64,000 nt of DNA from Bacteroidota bacterium (GCA_018266755.1 JAFDZW010000002.1:414371-478370); one strand, 5' to 3'. Counted from the stretch's first letter, positions 1 to 9,007 are shown. Notes: generated from the sequence alone by a model not told the origin. Numbers and translations: made by a program.

Positions 1-802
1 GCGACGATAGATCGTGCAGGTCGGTCACCAGCTCAAACAGCGCCGCATAGTCACCGAATATGTCGGCGTGATCTCGGACCAATTGCTTCGCGTACGCAAT
101 ATACCGTAGCGCTTTCCCCCGGTCATAATAGATGCGGGCAAAGATGATCATCAAGGTGAAGCACACATTGAAGCGTACCAGAAACTGGCTGCTTGTGCGA
201 GTTCGCCGAAAGATCGATTCTAACTCATGTACGTATGGATCGAGCTTGTCGCGACGGATTGTCTTCTCAAGCAACTTCCCTAAACGATCGGAGATCTCGT
301 AGACGCGCACTAAGTATTTATCATGCGGATGCGGCGTCTTGTACTTGACGTACCGTTTTACGTAGCCGTGCAGTTCATCCGAGAGATCGGGCAACGTATT
401 CAGCGGAAACATCTGAAGGCTCGATAGCACAAGCACCTGCAGATAATACTCCGCCAGCGCCGCGGTGTCGCCCGCCTCGAGCAGATCCGACTCCTGACTT
501 CGGATCTCACGCAGAAAATGCCGGTAGAGTTGCTTGCGTCCCAAAAACTCCAACAGCGTGATCCCATCCCCGGGTGCGACTTCTTCATACATCGTATGAA
601 GCATTTCCGAAAGTACCTGATAGTAGCGAACGTCCGTCAGCTTGTGGCGACGCTTGATCGAAGCTGCATTGATGCCGTTGCGCGAACGGCACTCCAATAT
701 CTTGAAGATAATATCCCGCTTCGCTCCGCGAAATTGCAGCGGACGAAGTCTGGTCCGTTCGTTCTTGCTTAACGTGAAGACTAATTCCTCAACGAGAGTC
801 AT
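1..802 (-). CDS. Hypothetical helical protein, C-terminus cut by window edge
   Basis: Reading the minus strand from the ATG at 802 gives an open frame of 267 codons with no stop up to the window edge, so the 3' end lies outside. The visible part begins MTLVEELVFTLSKNER and looks all-helical, with a short N-terminal domain of about 90 residues. A region beginning RKQLYRHFLREI (about residues 89-125) resembles the stretch starting RKGYRTAREYEL in the 513-residue protein at 53271-54812. I infer they are distant members of one lineage-specific family. No catalytic motif, signal peptide or membrane segment is visible. Function unknown. Confidence 0.75.
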   Translation of the reverse strand, partial: MTLVEELVFTLSKNERTRLRPLQFRGAKRDIIFKILECRSRNGINAASIKRRHKLTDVRYYQVLSEMLHTMYEEVAPGDGITLLEFLGRKQLYRHFLREIRSQESDLLEAGDTAALAEYYLQVLVLSSLQMFPLNTLPDLSDELHGYVKRYVKYKTPHPHDKYLVRVYEISDRLGKLLEKTIRRDKLDPYVHELESIFRRTRTSSQFLVRFNVCFTLMIIFARIYYDRGKALRYIAYAKQLVRDHADIFGDYAALFELVTDLHDLSS

Positions 803-988
803 TGTAGTGTCTGGGGAAATACAAATCGCGTTATCGAATCAGCCGCGATCGGTCAGCGAGCACAATCACACACAACAATCAAGCGTTCGTCGGCAGCAAC
901 GATGACGAAGCCCACGAAGTCCGAGATTCATGTGTCGGTCGCACCTGAACGCAGTTTGGGTAGGTGGGGCAACCCTAATACGGAATGT

Positions 989-2620
989 TTATTGTGCAGC
1001 TTCGGCCTTCGCCCGCTCGCGCAGAACGAAGCGTTGTACTTTGCCCGTGTCTGTTCTGGGTAATGCGTCTATGAATGCAATCTCGCGCGGATATTTGTAC
1101 GGCGCGAGCTCACGTTTCACAAAATCCTGAATATCCTTTACCAGCGTATCGTTCCCCGTCGTGCCGGGCACGAGCACACAATATGCCTTGACGATTTGTC
1201 CGCGAAGTTCGTCCGGTTTCGGCACAACCGCCGACTCTTTGACTGCTTCGTGTTCGTTAATCACTGCTTCGAGTTCGGGCGGCGAAACGTTATAGCCGCC
1301 GGTGACAATCAAATCGTCGTTGCGACACTGGTATGTGAAGTTTCCTTCTGTGTCTTTGATAAACACATCGCCCGGGATGTTCCAGCCGTCTTTCACATAC
1401 CCGGCCTGTCGTTCGGGCTTCTTGAGATACCGACAGCCCGTCGGCCCCTTGATCGCAATCAATCCAGGTACTCCGGGCGGTAGTTCGTTTCCGTTCTCAT
1501 CGACAATCTTTGCTTGGTAGCCCGGCACCGGCTTGCCCGTGACCCCACCTTTTGCCTCGCCGGGGAAATTGCTCACGAAGATATGCAGCATCTCGGTACT
1601 GCCGATTCCATCGAGCAACTCGCGGCCGTAGGTGGCCTTCCATTTGTCAAACACACTTTTCGGCAAGGTCTCCCCTGCGCTCACACCCAAACGTAGGTTC
1701 GAAAGATCGTACTTCCCTCCCTCGTCGAGGCGCATCATCATGTTATAACACGTCGGCGCGCAGAAGCTGATCGTACACTTATAGTGTGCCAGCGTCTTAA
1801 GCATATTCTCCGGCGTGAACTGGTCGAGCAACACCGTCGAAGCTCCGAAGCGAAACGGAAACACCAGCAACCCACCCAGACCGAACGTAAATGAGAGCGA
1901 CGGATGGCCGCCGAAGATATCGTTCTCGGTCGGATGTAGAATATTCTTCGCGTATGCGTCGGCGATGGCAAGGACGTCGTCTTGGAAATGCACGGTGCCC
2001 TTCGGATCACCCGTCGAGCCGGATGTATACCCGATCAGAGCGATGTCGTTACGGGAAAGAACGGCCGGTGCGCACTCTGCCGGCTGCTTCATCCAGTGAT
2101 CCTCGAAGCTTTCGTAGTCGGAGTCCTTCCCGTCGCATACCAGAATCTTGTTGACCGAGGACATCATCGGCTCGGCCTTTCGTACTTCGTCGATCGACGC
2201 GATATCGCAGAGCACGAGCGAGCACTCGGCATCGTTCGTGCGGTAGAATAGCTCGCGTGAACGGAGCATCGGCATGACCATCACGGCCACTGCGCCGATG
2301 CGCAATGTCGCCAGCCATGTTGCAAGTGCCGTCGAGTTATTCGGAAAGCGGAGCATCACGCGGTCGCCCTGGCGAACGCCGAGTGCCCGCATCGCATTGC
2401 CCATCTGGCCCACAATAGTCGCCAGATCGCCGTAGGTCAGTACGCGTTCCTTATAGAAGATAGCCGGACGCTTGGCACGACCAGCTTCGATATTCCGATC
2501 GAGCAGTTCGACTGCCGCATTTAACTCTTGCGGATAATTACAGTCGGCCGTCGTGTAGATACGCTCTCCCCACGCCTCCTTAGGTGGTAAACCTTGTATG
2601 AATTCGGAATACGATGACAT
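989..2620 (-). CDS. Benzoate/2-aminobenzoate-CoA ligase family AMP-forming synthetase
   Basis: A 543-residue cytoplasmic acyl-adenylate enzyme, full length for the ANL superfamily. It activates a carboxylate with ATP and joins it to CoA. Visible motifs are the AMP-binding loop YTSGSTGDPKG (about 198-208), GIGSTEMLHIF (about 338-348), the C-terminal hinge with RNDDLIVTGGYNVSP, and the catalytic lysine in TDTGKVQRF (about K527). The pattern around the first two motifs, HPSLSFTFGLGGL and GIGSTEMLHIF, is that of the benzoate/2-aminobenzoate-CoA ligase subgroup from memory of that family. No other aromatic degradation gene is nearby, so the true acid could be aryl or medium-chain. It stands alone between the left-edge gene and the cupredoxin gene. 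Confidence 0.85.
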   Translation of the reverse strand: MSSYSEFIQGLPPKEAWGERIYTTADCNYPQELNAAVELLDRNIEAGRAKRPAIFYKERVLTYGDLATIVGQMGNAMRALGVRQGDRVMLRFPNNSTALATWLATLRIGAVAVMVMPMLRSRELFYRTNDAECSLVLCDIASIDEVRKAEPMMSSVNKILVCDGKDSDYESFEDHWMKQPAECAPAVLSRNDIALIGYTSGSTGDPKGTVHFQDDVLAIADAYAKNILHPTENDIFGGHPSLSFTFGLGGLLVFPFRFGASTVLLDQFTPENMLKTLAHYKCTISFCAPTCYNMMMRLDEGGKYDLSNLRLGVSAGETLPKSVFDKWKATYGRELLDGIGSTEMLHIFVSNFPGEAKGGVTGKPVPGYQAKIVDENGNELPPGVPGLIAIKGPTGCRYLKKPERQAGYVKDGWNIPGDVFIKDTEGNFTYQCRNDDLIVTGGYNVSPPELEAVINEHEAVKESAVVPKPDELRGQIVKAYCVLVPGTTGNDTLVKDIQDFVKRELAPYKYPREIAFIDALPRTDTGKVQRFVLRERAKAEAAQ

Positions 2621-2702
2621 CGAGATCTGTGAGATGAAGTAGTGATGAACACGAAAATACGATATAATACATTTCCATATCGAACGTCAACGTTCCCGCC
2701 CC

Positions 2703-2740
2703 TGCAAAAAGAAAAAGGACGGGCACCGAAGTACCCGTCC
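2703..2740 (-). terminator. Rho-independent terminator after the cupredoxin gene
   Basis: On the minus strand a GC-rich stem, GGACGGG pairing with CCCGTCC, with a TTCGG-type loop is followed by TTTTTCTTTTT. It lies just downstream of the stop of the gene that ends at 2770 and upstream of the CoA ligase start, so it separates the two transcripts. Confidence 0.8.
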
Positions 2741-2769
2741 CTCAAGAACAATCGTGTAGTTCAGCGCTT

Positions 2770-3420
2770 TTAATGTTCGACGACGACTCGTTTCGATATC
2801 GTTGTCCCGTTCGATTCGAGGGTCACGAGATACGAACCCGCCGCAAGTCCGCTGCAATCGTAATTGATCACCTGTCCGCCCGCTTGAAGATACTTATTGA
2901 TCGGCGTTGCCATAATCTTGCCGTCCATCGAAGTGATCGTGATCTTTGCTACAGCCGCCGCTGCAAGGTCGAAGTGAATCATCGTCATCTTGGTACTTGG
3001 GTTCGGCATGATCTCGAGACGCTGGGTCAGCGGTTCGCTCGACGAACCGACACTCGCATCGGTCGTCGTAAAGCTGCCGTTCATGTTGAACTGAACATCG
3101 TGTTTCGTGCAGTAGTACAGGTAGGAGCCAGCAACCGTTACAACGTAGGCGAAGCTAGTCCCAGACTGGACCGTTGCGAATGTGGCAGCTCCCGCTGGGA
3201 AACTCCTAATCGCAAGTGGGTGGTTGCCAAACTCTCCATTCCAGACGACAGTATCGCCAACTGAAACAGTTACAGTCTTCGGCGAATACGCCAGCGAGCC
3301 GCTGCCGCCAAAGCCGCCGAAATTGATGTTCCAGGTTGTAGCCGATGCAACCGTCGTCCATGAAAGAACGAGCACGCTGAGGATTGCTATCCGCAGATGA
3401 CGATGAGTGGAATTGAGCAT
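2770..3420 (-). CDS. Secreted cupredoxin with T9SS type A sorting domain
   Basis: A 216-residue protein with a signal peptide (about 1-27, ending ASATTW). Residues 28-120 form a plastocyanin-like copper domain: probable ligands are H67 in NHPLA and C104, H107 and M113 in YYCTKHDVQFNM, matching the Cys-x2-His-x(4-5)-Met signature of type 1 copper sites. Residues from about 135 form a T9SS sorting domain, starting EIMPNPST and ending in the conserved GSYLVTL and KRVVVEH strands. I infer export through T9SS to the cell surface as a small electron carrier or copper-binding protein. It stands alone with its own terminator. A cupredoxin directly fused to a T9SS domain is a short, tidy architecture. 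Confidence 0.85.
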   Translation of the reverse strand: MLNSTHRHLRIAILSVLVLSWTTVASATTWNINFGGFGGSGSLAYSPKTVTVSVGDTVVWNGEFGNHPLAIRSFPAGAATFATVQSGTSFAYVVTVAGSYLYYCTKHDVQFNMNGSFTTTDASVGSSSEPLTQRLEIMPNPSTKMTMIHFDLAAAAVAKITITSMDGKIMATPINKYLQAGGQVINYDCSGLAAGSYLVTLESNGTTISKRVVVEH

Positions 3421-3537
3421 ATATTGTATTAAAATACGTGACGAAGGAAATTACACCCTTGAACCAACGTATGGGGATATAACAAAGTTTTACGATTGAC
3501 CGAACGCTACTGGCTGCGGTTGCACGTTCTGAACAGC

Positions 3538-3600
3538 AGTCATTCTGAGCGTTCTTCTGCGACCACAGGAGCAGAAGCGAAGAATCCCCTAATGAAACAC
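3538..3600. repeat. Degenerate copy of dispersed hairpin repeat family A
   Basis: This stretch holds GTCATTCTGAGCG and, after an insertion of about 24 bases, GAAGCGAAGAATCCCC. Both blocks match the left arm of the intact elements at 20090, 22758, 32574 and 44393. The right arm is missing, so I read it as a decayed copy. Confidence 0.6.
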
Positions 3601-3641
3601 TGCGCGAGCCGCTTCTCCACGAACCGTAATGATAAAGCGCT

Positions 3642-4448
3642 CTACTTGAAGAGCCAGAGAAAGAATCGTCCGGCATCGCTACTCGGCTTGTCCTTGATAT
3701 CGTGTGCCTCGATGTCGGTCCAGTCCGAAGGATTCCATGGGCCATAGTAGTCAGGTCCATGATCTTGATGCTGGAGCGAAAAGAGTGAATATCCGGACGG
3801 AGTTAATTTTGCGTCGCGCAACGAATCTTGAAACATCGTAAAAGACGGCGGTTTGATCGTGCCCTTACGAAGCACAATCACCATTGCGCCAAGATTTGAG
3901 TATACATGGAGCGTGTCGATATGGCGTGCGACCGTATCGATCACGAACCCGTCGGTCACGGCATCGTTCGCCAGCAAAAATACATGTCCGACTGCCAGTG
4001 TCGCCGTATCCGGTGTTGCGCTCCCGGTGTGTACTTGTCGATAGACTGCCTCCGACGGCACACTATCACCAAGCGTCAGAGAGAATTGATACTTGTCGTT
4101 CGACGGCCCTCCCTGAGTATACGTACTGAGCGTTGCACCGCCAAAAAAACTGAACTTGGGGGTATTCGTCGAATCGAAGCCGGTTTCCCATGCAACCACT
4201 ACACGTGCATTCGACGGCAGTGTCTCGTACTGATAATCCATCCCGAGTGTGCAGACGACATTCATTCGTGCACCGCCGGAGAAATGATACCACTTCGGCG
4301 CTGGGCTCGGACCCTGCGTGGGCGGCTCGCCGATCTGCGGCGTGAACGATGCATCGGAACACGAGGAGAGGAGACTTGAGAATAACAACCCAACCACCGC
4401 GATGGCGGCAAACCAACGGGTCCTCGATGTGTGGTTTGGGTACTTCAC
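3642..4448 (-). CDS. Hypothetical lipoprotein
   Basis: The frame is open from 4565, but the upstream part overlaps the anti-sigma-like gene ending at 4468. A GTG start at 4448 removes the overlap and puts a lipoprotein signal right at the N-terminus: a basic run (KYPNHTSRTR), a hydrophobic stretch and the lipobox LLSSC. That gives about 268 residues. The mature part is rich in beta-prone sequence, with no motif I recognise. It may belong to the sigma/anti-sigma transcription unit directly upstream and be a surface component of that system. Function unknown. Confidence 0.65.
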   Translation of the reverse strand: MKYPNHTSRTRWFAAIAVVGLLFSSLLSSCSDASFTPQIGEPPTQGPSPAPKWYHFSGGARMNVVCTLGMDYQYETLPSNARVVVAWETGFDSTNTPKFSFFGGATLSTYTQGGPSNDKYQFSLTLGDSVPSEAVYRQVHTGSATPDTATLAVGHVFLLANDAVTDGFVIDTVARHIDTLHVYSNLGAMVIVLRKGTIKPPSFTMFQDSLRDAKLTPSGYSLFSLQHQDHGPDYYGPWNPSDWTDIEAHDIKDKPSSDAGRFFLWLFK

Positions 4449-4467
4449 TGTGGTAAAAAAGATTGTG

Positions 4468-5910
4468 TTAGAACGGACGAACGCTGATCGTGAACAGACC
4501 TTCGATCTTCCCGCCACTGCCGATTGAACCGTCATGGTTCTTAAAGGACATCCCCATGTACGCAACGCCGCTGCTGAGGGTAACCTGATCGTTCACCGCC
4601 AGATTCAAACCGGCGCCGGCACGACCGGTCGGGCCAACGCCCGATACGCCGAGAAGTGCATCGAAGAACGGAGTGAATGAACCGAAGAACTGCAATTCAT
4701 GCATCGTCCATTTATACGATGCCGCCAACCACGTCGTGGATTGCTGTGCAGCGTACTTCGAGTCGTGCTTGATAAAGATTGGGAATTCGTCACGCCCGAC
4801 GGCGACACCAAATTCTTGACCGCTCCATACTTCATACGCAGCACCAAGCGACCACTGCTGCAACGAGACGCGATCCTCGCCCGGGACGTCACGATACGGA
4901 TACATCACGAACGTACGCATTCCCGACGCACTGACGGAAAGCCGTGCCCATTCGTTCTCATCGTTCGGCCGCGTTAACTGAGCACGCAACGGATTGCGAC
5001 CGGCTCCTTCGGAGCCGACGATGATGTCCTGCGATGCCGAAGGCTCGGCTTTGATCATCGCCGGAAGAATGGTCGGGTTCGAGTTCTCGGCGATCTGCTG
5101 GCTCGGAGCAGGCGTGGAGTTGTTCGAGATGTCCTGTTTCGGAGCGTCATTCGTTATCGGTACTGCCGGAGCCTTCATGTTCGTCTCGGTTGTCGTCGAA
5201 GTACCATTATTCTGTGCGACGGTATTCGTGTTACGAACAGACGTGCGCGAATGTACAGACTCGCGATTCTCATTCGACGCATTGCTATACAGGGTCGCAG
5301 AGTGATGCGAGACGCTTGCCGAGCGATCGGCATGCCATGAGGAAGCATGCTCGGCGCTCTGAGTGCGAGATACCGAAGCGTTTGAAGCGGAAGGAACGGC
5401 TGTTACGGCTTGCGACGCTGCAGACGTCGCGGTATTCTGCGCGGCCGGAGCGTTGGTTGCCGGGGCAACGAGATCCGGACGGATGCGCTCGATCGGGGTC
5501 GGGCGCTGGGCGATGGCGCTCGGCGTCGTCGGGCTCGATGCGCGTTGGATACCGATCAGGGTTGCGATACCGGCGGCGGCGCCTGCGACGATGAGCAATC
5601 CTGCTTTGAGTAAAAATGGCGTTGCTGCCGTCGGCGCGGTCGTTAAAGCAGACGACGCGACCGAACCGGCGGACAGCTTTGACGCCAACAATCCTGCCTT
5701 TTCAATGATCTGACCTTCGAGGTACGCCGGCGCCTGCAACTTCAGGGCATCGGTCGTGAGCGCACTGCGGACTTGCACCGCAGAAGCGAATTCTTCCTGC
5801 AAGGCCGGCGAGTCTTTGAGCGCACTGAAAAGAACGCTCCGCTCGGTCTCCGTTGCCTCGCCGTCGAGGAAGAGATAGATCAGATCCGAGTATGCTTGTG
5901 GTGTAGCCAT
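4468..5910 (-). CDS. Anti-sigma-like membrane protein with long linker and C-terminal barrel-like domain
   Basis: A 480-residue protein encoded 11 bases after the ECF sigma gene. Residues 1-70 resemble the helical N-terminus of anti-sigma factors (YLFLDGEATETERSVLFSAL) without an obvious zinc motif. One membrane segment lies at about 99-121. Residues 125-310 are a low-complexity Ser/Thr/Ala/Asn/Pro linker. Residues 320-480 alternate polar and hydrophobic residues like outer-membrane beta strands and end in SVRPF, with the terminal phenylalanine typical of barrel proteins. I infer an anti-sigma factor anchored in the inner membrane whose C-terminus reaches the outer membrane. The anti-sigma role rests on position and N-terminal pattern; the barrel is inferred. 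Confidence 0.65.
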   Translation of the reverse strand: MATPQAYSDLIYLFLDGEATETERSVLFSALKDSPALQEEFASAVQVRSALTTDALKLQAPAYLEGQIIEKAGLLASKLSAGSVASSALTTAPTAATPFLLKAGLLIVAGAAAGIATLIGIQRASSPTTPSAIAQRPTPIERIRPDLVAPATNAPAAQNTATSAASQAVTAVPSASNASVSRTQSAEHASSWHADRSASVSHHSATLYSNASNENRESVHSRTSVRNTNTVAQNNGTSTTTETNMKAPAVPITNDAPKQDISNNSTPAPSQQIAENSNPTILPAMIKAEPSASQDIIVGSEGAGRNPLRAQLTRPNDENEWARLSVSASGMRTFVMYPYRDVPGEDRVSLQQWSLGAAYEVWSGQEFGVAVGRDEFPIFIKHDSKYAAQQSTTWLAASYKWTMHELQFFGSFTPFFDALLGVSGVGPTGRAGAGLNLAVNDQVTLSSGVAYMGMSFKNHDGSIGSGGKIEGLFTISVRPF

Positions 5911-5921
5911 GATCGTAATCC

Positions 5922-6488
5922 TTATGCCTCGTGTGTTTCTTCGCCGGGCGTTTCGAAATAGCGCTCCAATGTCTCGCGCATCTTCGCTTTCCCCCGGACG
6001 ATCCAGTTCCGAACTGTCGTCATCGGGACGCCCATCGTCTCGGCGATCTCGTTATACGAGAGCCCTCCATATACCTGTAGTACCAACGCTTCTTTCATTT
6101 CTCGTGGAAGCAGATCGAGTGACATTGTTATCATTTGCGTCGTCTCCTCCGATTCCATCGGCGCAGGCGTATAGATCGCATGCGTCTCTTCGATGGTCAC
6201 CGAGTTTGGCCGACGGGTCTCGAGGTTGAGCGAAAGATTACGAGCGATGCGCATCAAATATGCGGCAACGTTCTCGATCTGTTTCCCTCCTTCGAGCGCT
6301 TGCAGGAAGCGAATGAACGTATCCTGCAAAATATCGTCGGCTTCTTCCTCACGCGAGAGGATTCGGCGCGCGTAGCGATAGATCCGGCTCGAGTAGCGGC
6401 GGTAGATCTCGCTAAACGCCCTGTCGCGCTCGGGCGACTGGGTGTCGGCTAGGATCTCGCATAATTCGCTATCGGTTCGTCCGGTCAT
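5922..6488 (-). CDS. ECF-subfamily RNA polymerase sigma factor
   Basis: 188 residues, normal for ECF sigma factors. Region 2 is seen in YRYARRILSREEEADDILQDTFIRFLQAL (key residues DDILQDTF), where the protein contacts core polymerase and the -10 element. Region 4 carries the helix-turn-helix LSYNEIAETMGVPMTTVRNW. It sits directly upstream of the anti-sigma-like gene, the usual order for an ECF pair. The signal it answers is unknown, but the partner's predicted reach to the outer membrane suggests an envelope cue. Confidence 0.92.
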   Translation of the reverse strand: MTGRTDSELCEILADTQSPERDRAFSEIYRRYSSRIYRYARRILSREEEADDILQDTFIRFLQALEGGKQIENVAAYLMRIARNLSLNLETRRPNSVTIEETHAIYTPAPMESEETTQMITMSLDLLPREMKEALVLQVYGGLSYNEIAETMGVPMTTVRNWIVRGKAKMRETLERYFETPGEETHEA

Positions 6489-6791
6489 CTGCTTCCGTAA
6501 CGGTGACTATCGCGTTAATGATCTGTCTAAAAGACCCCATCTGCCCTCTTTTGTTTCAGCCCCAATAGCCAATTTCAGACACCCGGGTTGGGGCTACTCA
6601 AATCAACCGATATATGCCCCTGCAACCTCAGCGTTTTCAGAATGTTATCGACATGCTGGCATTGCATAATGAAAACCGCTCTGCAAATTGCATGGTACCG
6701 GCAGCATCCCAAACCGAAACCTCCCCGGCGCAGACACAGTACGAGCAACTATTTGGGTTGGCACAGTGATTGTTAGTCAATCGGACCATCT
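6489..6791. other. Intergenic region between divergent genes
   Basis: About 300 bases separate the ECF sigma gene (minus) from the TonB-domain gene (plus), so promoters for both must lie here. The only clear structure is an 8-base inverted repeat, AGCCCCAA at 6558-6565 and TTGGGGCT at 6588-6595, which could be an operator or hairpin. No promoter could be assigned with confidence. Confidence 0.4.
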
Positions 6792-7202
6792 ATGAGCAAA
6801 ACATTCATCTCGGTCGCTGTTACGCTTGCGTGCATCACGAGCGCGACACTTCGCGCGCAGGAATCCCAGGACTCGCCAAAGACCGAACATGTTGCCACCC
6901 TTGACGACGGGAAGTTCAAGCCCCCGAAACCGCACGGGGACATCAACGCGCTCGTGAACTATCCGCCAGAGGCTGCCAAGGAGCACCGAGAAGGGCGAGT
7001 TACGGTTGCCCTGCTCATTGACGAACACGGCTCCGTGCTGAAAACACTCGTGAAGAGTGTAACCGACTCCGTATTCGTCTCCCCCACACTTGCTGCCGTC
7101 AAGCGACTGACCTTCGCACCGGCCACGCATGCCGGCACGCCGGTGAAGGCGTGGCTGACGATGCCGGTACACTTCAAACTCCAGAAGAAGAAAAAAGAGT
7201 AG
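6792..7202 (+). CDS. Periplasmic TonB C-terminal domain protein
   Basis: 136 residues with a signal peptide (about 1-23, ending LRAQ) followed by one TonB C-terminal-like domain. Family features are the opening NYPPEAAKEHREGRVTVALLIDEHG and the closing PVKAWLTMPVHFKL. True TonB has an N-terminal anchor and a Pro-rich span; this protein has a cleavable signal and no span, so it is more likely a periplasmic domain-only relative than an energy transducer. Five bases separate it from the next gene, which carries three copies of the same domain, so the two probably form one unit. Confidence 0.75.
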   Translation: MSKTFISVAVTLACITSATLRAQESQDSPKTEHVATLDDGKFKPPKPHGDINALVNYPPEAAKEHREGRVTVALLIDEHGSVLKTLVKSVTDSVFVSPTLAAVKRLTFAPATHAGTPVKAWLTMPVHFKLQKKKKE

Positions 7203-7207
7203 CCTCC

Positions 7208-8344
7208 ATGTTCCTCCTCCGCCGAACGTGTGTTTTTGTGATCTTGCTGCTCCTCACGATCAGCACATTAGCGTTTGCACAACGAACGCGAGCCAAGCAG
7301 CCGAAGGATACCACACGGTTCATTCGCAAAGAGGAGTATATTGATGTTCAGATCCTACCCAAGTTGCTTGCCCCAATCATCCCGATATACCCGAAACGCG
7401 CGGCAGAACGACGACTGAAAGGATGGGTGAGTGCAAGTGTCCTGATCGACACTGACGGCACAGTCACACAATGTGCAGCAGACTATGTTTCCGACCCACT
7501 CTTCCGTGAGCCTGCCTTGAAAGCTGCGAAGAACGCACGATTCAGTCCGGCGATACAAAACGGCAAACCGGTTAAGATCTGGTGGACGCTACCGATCTAT
7601 TTCCCGCCCGCTGTGGACTCCTCAACCTCCAACACCCGTCACTACGGCAGGCAAGTTGTTGCGAGGATCGCGGATGAGTTGATCCCCTCAACTGCAGTGC
7701 GGGTACGCCTCTTCCAACCACAGTATGAGCCAACGTTGCTGGACTCTTTTCAGCATTACATCTACTACCCGGAGCAAGCGAAACGAGAGGGGCGTGAAGG
7801 CACGGTGGTTATTGGAGTCCTACTTGATCGGAGTGGAGCCAAAAAGAGCATCAACGTGCTCAGCGCCACCGACTCTCTCTTCATCCGTCCGGCGCTCGAT
7901 GCGGTCGGCCGCGCGCGCTACGCTCCGTTCGGAACGAATAGCACAGCCGACACGGCCACTGCGTATGCTACTGTCGATTTCACGATAGGTCATGCATTGG
8001 ACCGCGTCACACTCGACGAATTTCCGTTGTCACCGAGTATCCGATCATCGGATCAATACAGCACCAACCCGCAGATGCGTTTTGATCTGGAAGACCTGCT
8101 CGTGTACCCACCCGAAGCCAAGGAGCAGCATTTACAAGGCGCAGTGAACGTCTCGGCCGAGATCAACGAACGCGGGATTGTACTACAAACCGTTGTGGGG
8201 GATTCCACGAATCCTATATTCAACACTGCCGCGCAGACAGCCGTCGAACACATGCTTTTCGAGCCTGCCCGAAATGCCTCCGGACCGATCAAGACCTGGT
8301 GGACAGTACCGGTCGTATTTCGTTTGCCACACGATACGCATTAA
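7208..8344 (+). CDS. Secreted protein with three tandem TonB_C domains
   Basis: I start at ATG 7208 rather than 7151 because it gives a clean signal peptide (MFLLRRTCVFV, cut near AFAQ) and avoids overlap with the previous gene. The 378-residue product contains three TonB_C-like units at roughly 50-135, 175-265 and 285-375. Each begins with a YP..A or YYPEQAK motif, has a (V)LIDxxG or INERG turn, and ends in a WWT.P(V/I).F-type strand in the first and third. No membrane anchor is seen. Tandem TonB_C units without an anchor suggest a binding scaffold in the periplasm. Function unknown. Confidence 0.75.
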   Translation: MFLLRRTCVFVILLLLTISTLAFAQRTRAKQPKDTTRFIRKEEYIDVQILPKLLAPIIPIYPKRAAERRLKGWVSASVLIDTDGTVTQCAADYVSDPLFREPALKAAKNARFSPAIQNGKPVKIWWTLPIYFPPAVDSSTSNTRHYGRQVVARIADELIPSTAVRVRLFQPQYEPTLLDSFQHYIYYPEQAKREGREGTVVIGVLLDRSGAKKSINVLSATDSLFIRPALDAVGRARYAPFGTNSTADTATAYATVDFTIGHALDRVTLDEFPLSPSIRSSDQYSTNPQMRFDLEDLLVYPPEAKEQHLQGAVNVSAEINERGIVLQTVVGDSTNPIFNTAAQTAVEHMLFEPARNASGPIKTWWTVPVVFRLPHDTH

Positions 8345-8422
8345 TAATTACTCACGGTTGTTCTCGTTACTTCTGCATTTGTCGGTGCGTAGGCATCGGT
8401 AGAACAATCATCGAAGCAGCAC

Positions 8423-9004
8423 ATGAGACGCATCCTACTCGCACTTCTGTTTCTTTCCGTAACGACCCCGCTGTTCGCGCAAAAAGTCGCGAAACAACGT
8501 TCGCAGCCATACACCGTCAGCGGCATCATGCAGCATACCGACCTCGAAGGCGGATGCTGGTTCTTGCAGACGAAGAAAGAAAAATTCGAGCTCACAGGTT
8601 CGCCGGAAGATTTGCGCAAATGTTATGTCGAAGGGCGGTTGGTGACTCTTCGCGTTGTCGATCGACCGTTCATGGCTTCGACCTGTATGCTTGGGCGCCG
8701 CATCGAGATCGTAGAAGTGCTCGATACCAACTTCCACGTTCGCGATCCGATCATTATGCAGCATCGGATCGTCGGTACGATCCACCGGACCAGCGCGGGA
8801 TGTTGGTACATCCGCACGAAGGAAGGATTTCGCTACGAGATGCGCCCACCTATCCCGGCACGCTATCGAAAGATCGGAAGGAAGTTCGATCGCGACGTTC
8901 GATTCCTCGAAGGAAGCGAGGGCACGTGCAACATGAACGGCGTAATCCTATTTCCATTGCCCGATACGGGCCGGGCGATGCCGAAGAAATACGATCCGCG
9001 GTAA
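8423..9004 (+). CDS. Secreted hypothetical protein with an internal duplication
   Basis: 193 residues with a signal peptide (MRRILLALLFL, cut near LFAQ). Two halves look alike: about 28-100, with SGIMQHTDLEGGCWFLQTKK, and about 112-183, with VGTIHRTSAGCWYIRTKEG. Both share a GCW(F/Y)(L/I) core, and both have a later cysteine (TCML and TCNM). The pattern suggests a duplicated small beta domain with one disulphide each, perhaps OB-like; that is inference. It follows the TonB_C genes after 78 bases and converges with the glycogen phosphorylase gene. Confidence 0.65.
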   Translation: MRRILLALLFLSVTTPLFAQKVAKQRSQPYTVSGIMQHTDLEGGCWFLQTKKEKFELTGSPEDLRKCYVEGRLVTLRVVDRPFMASTCMLGRRIEIVEVLDTNFHVRDPIIMQHRIVGTIHRTSAGCWYIRTKEGFRYEMRPPIPARYRKIGRKFDRDVRFLEGSEGTCNMNGVILFPLPDTGRAMPKKYDPR

Positions 9005-9007
9005 CGG

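Noticed and set aside
6759..6774. TGGCACAGTGATTGTT, resembling a sigma-54 promoter before the TonB-domain gene
   Set aside because: The -12 element reads GT instead of GC, and the start would leave almost no leader before the gene.
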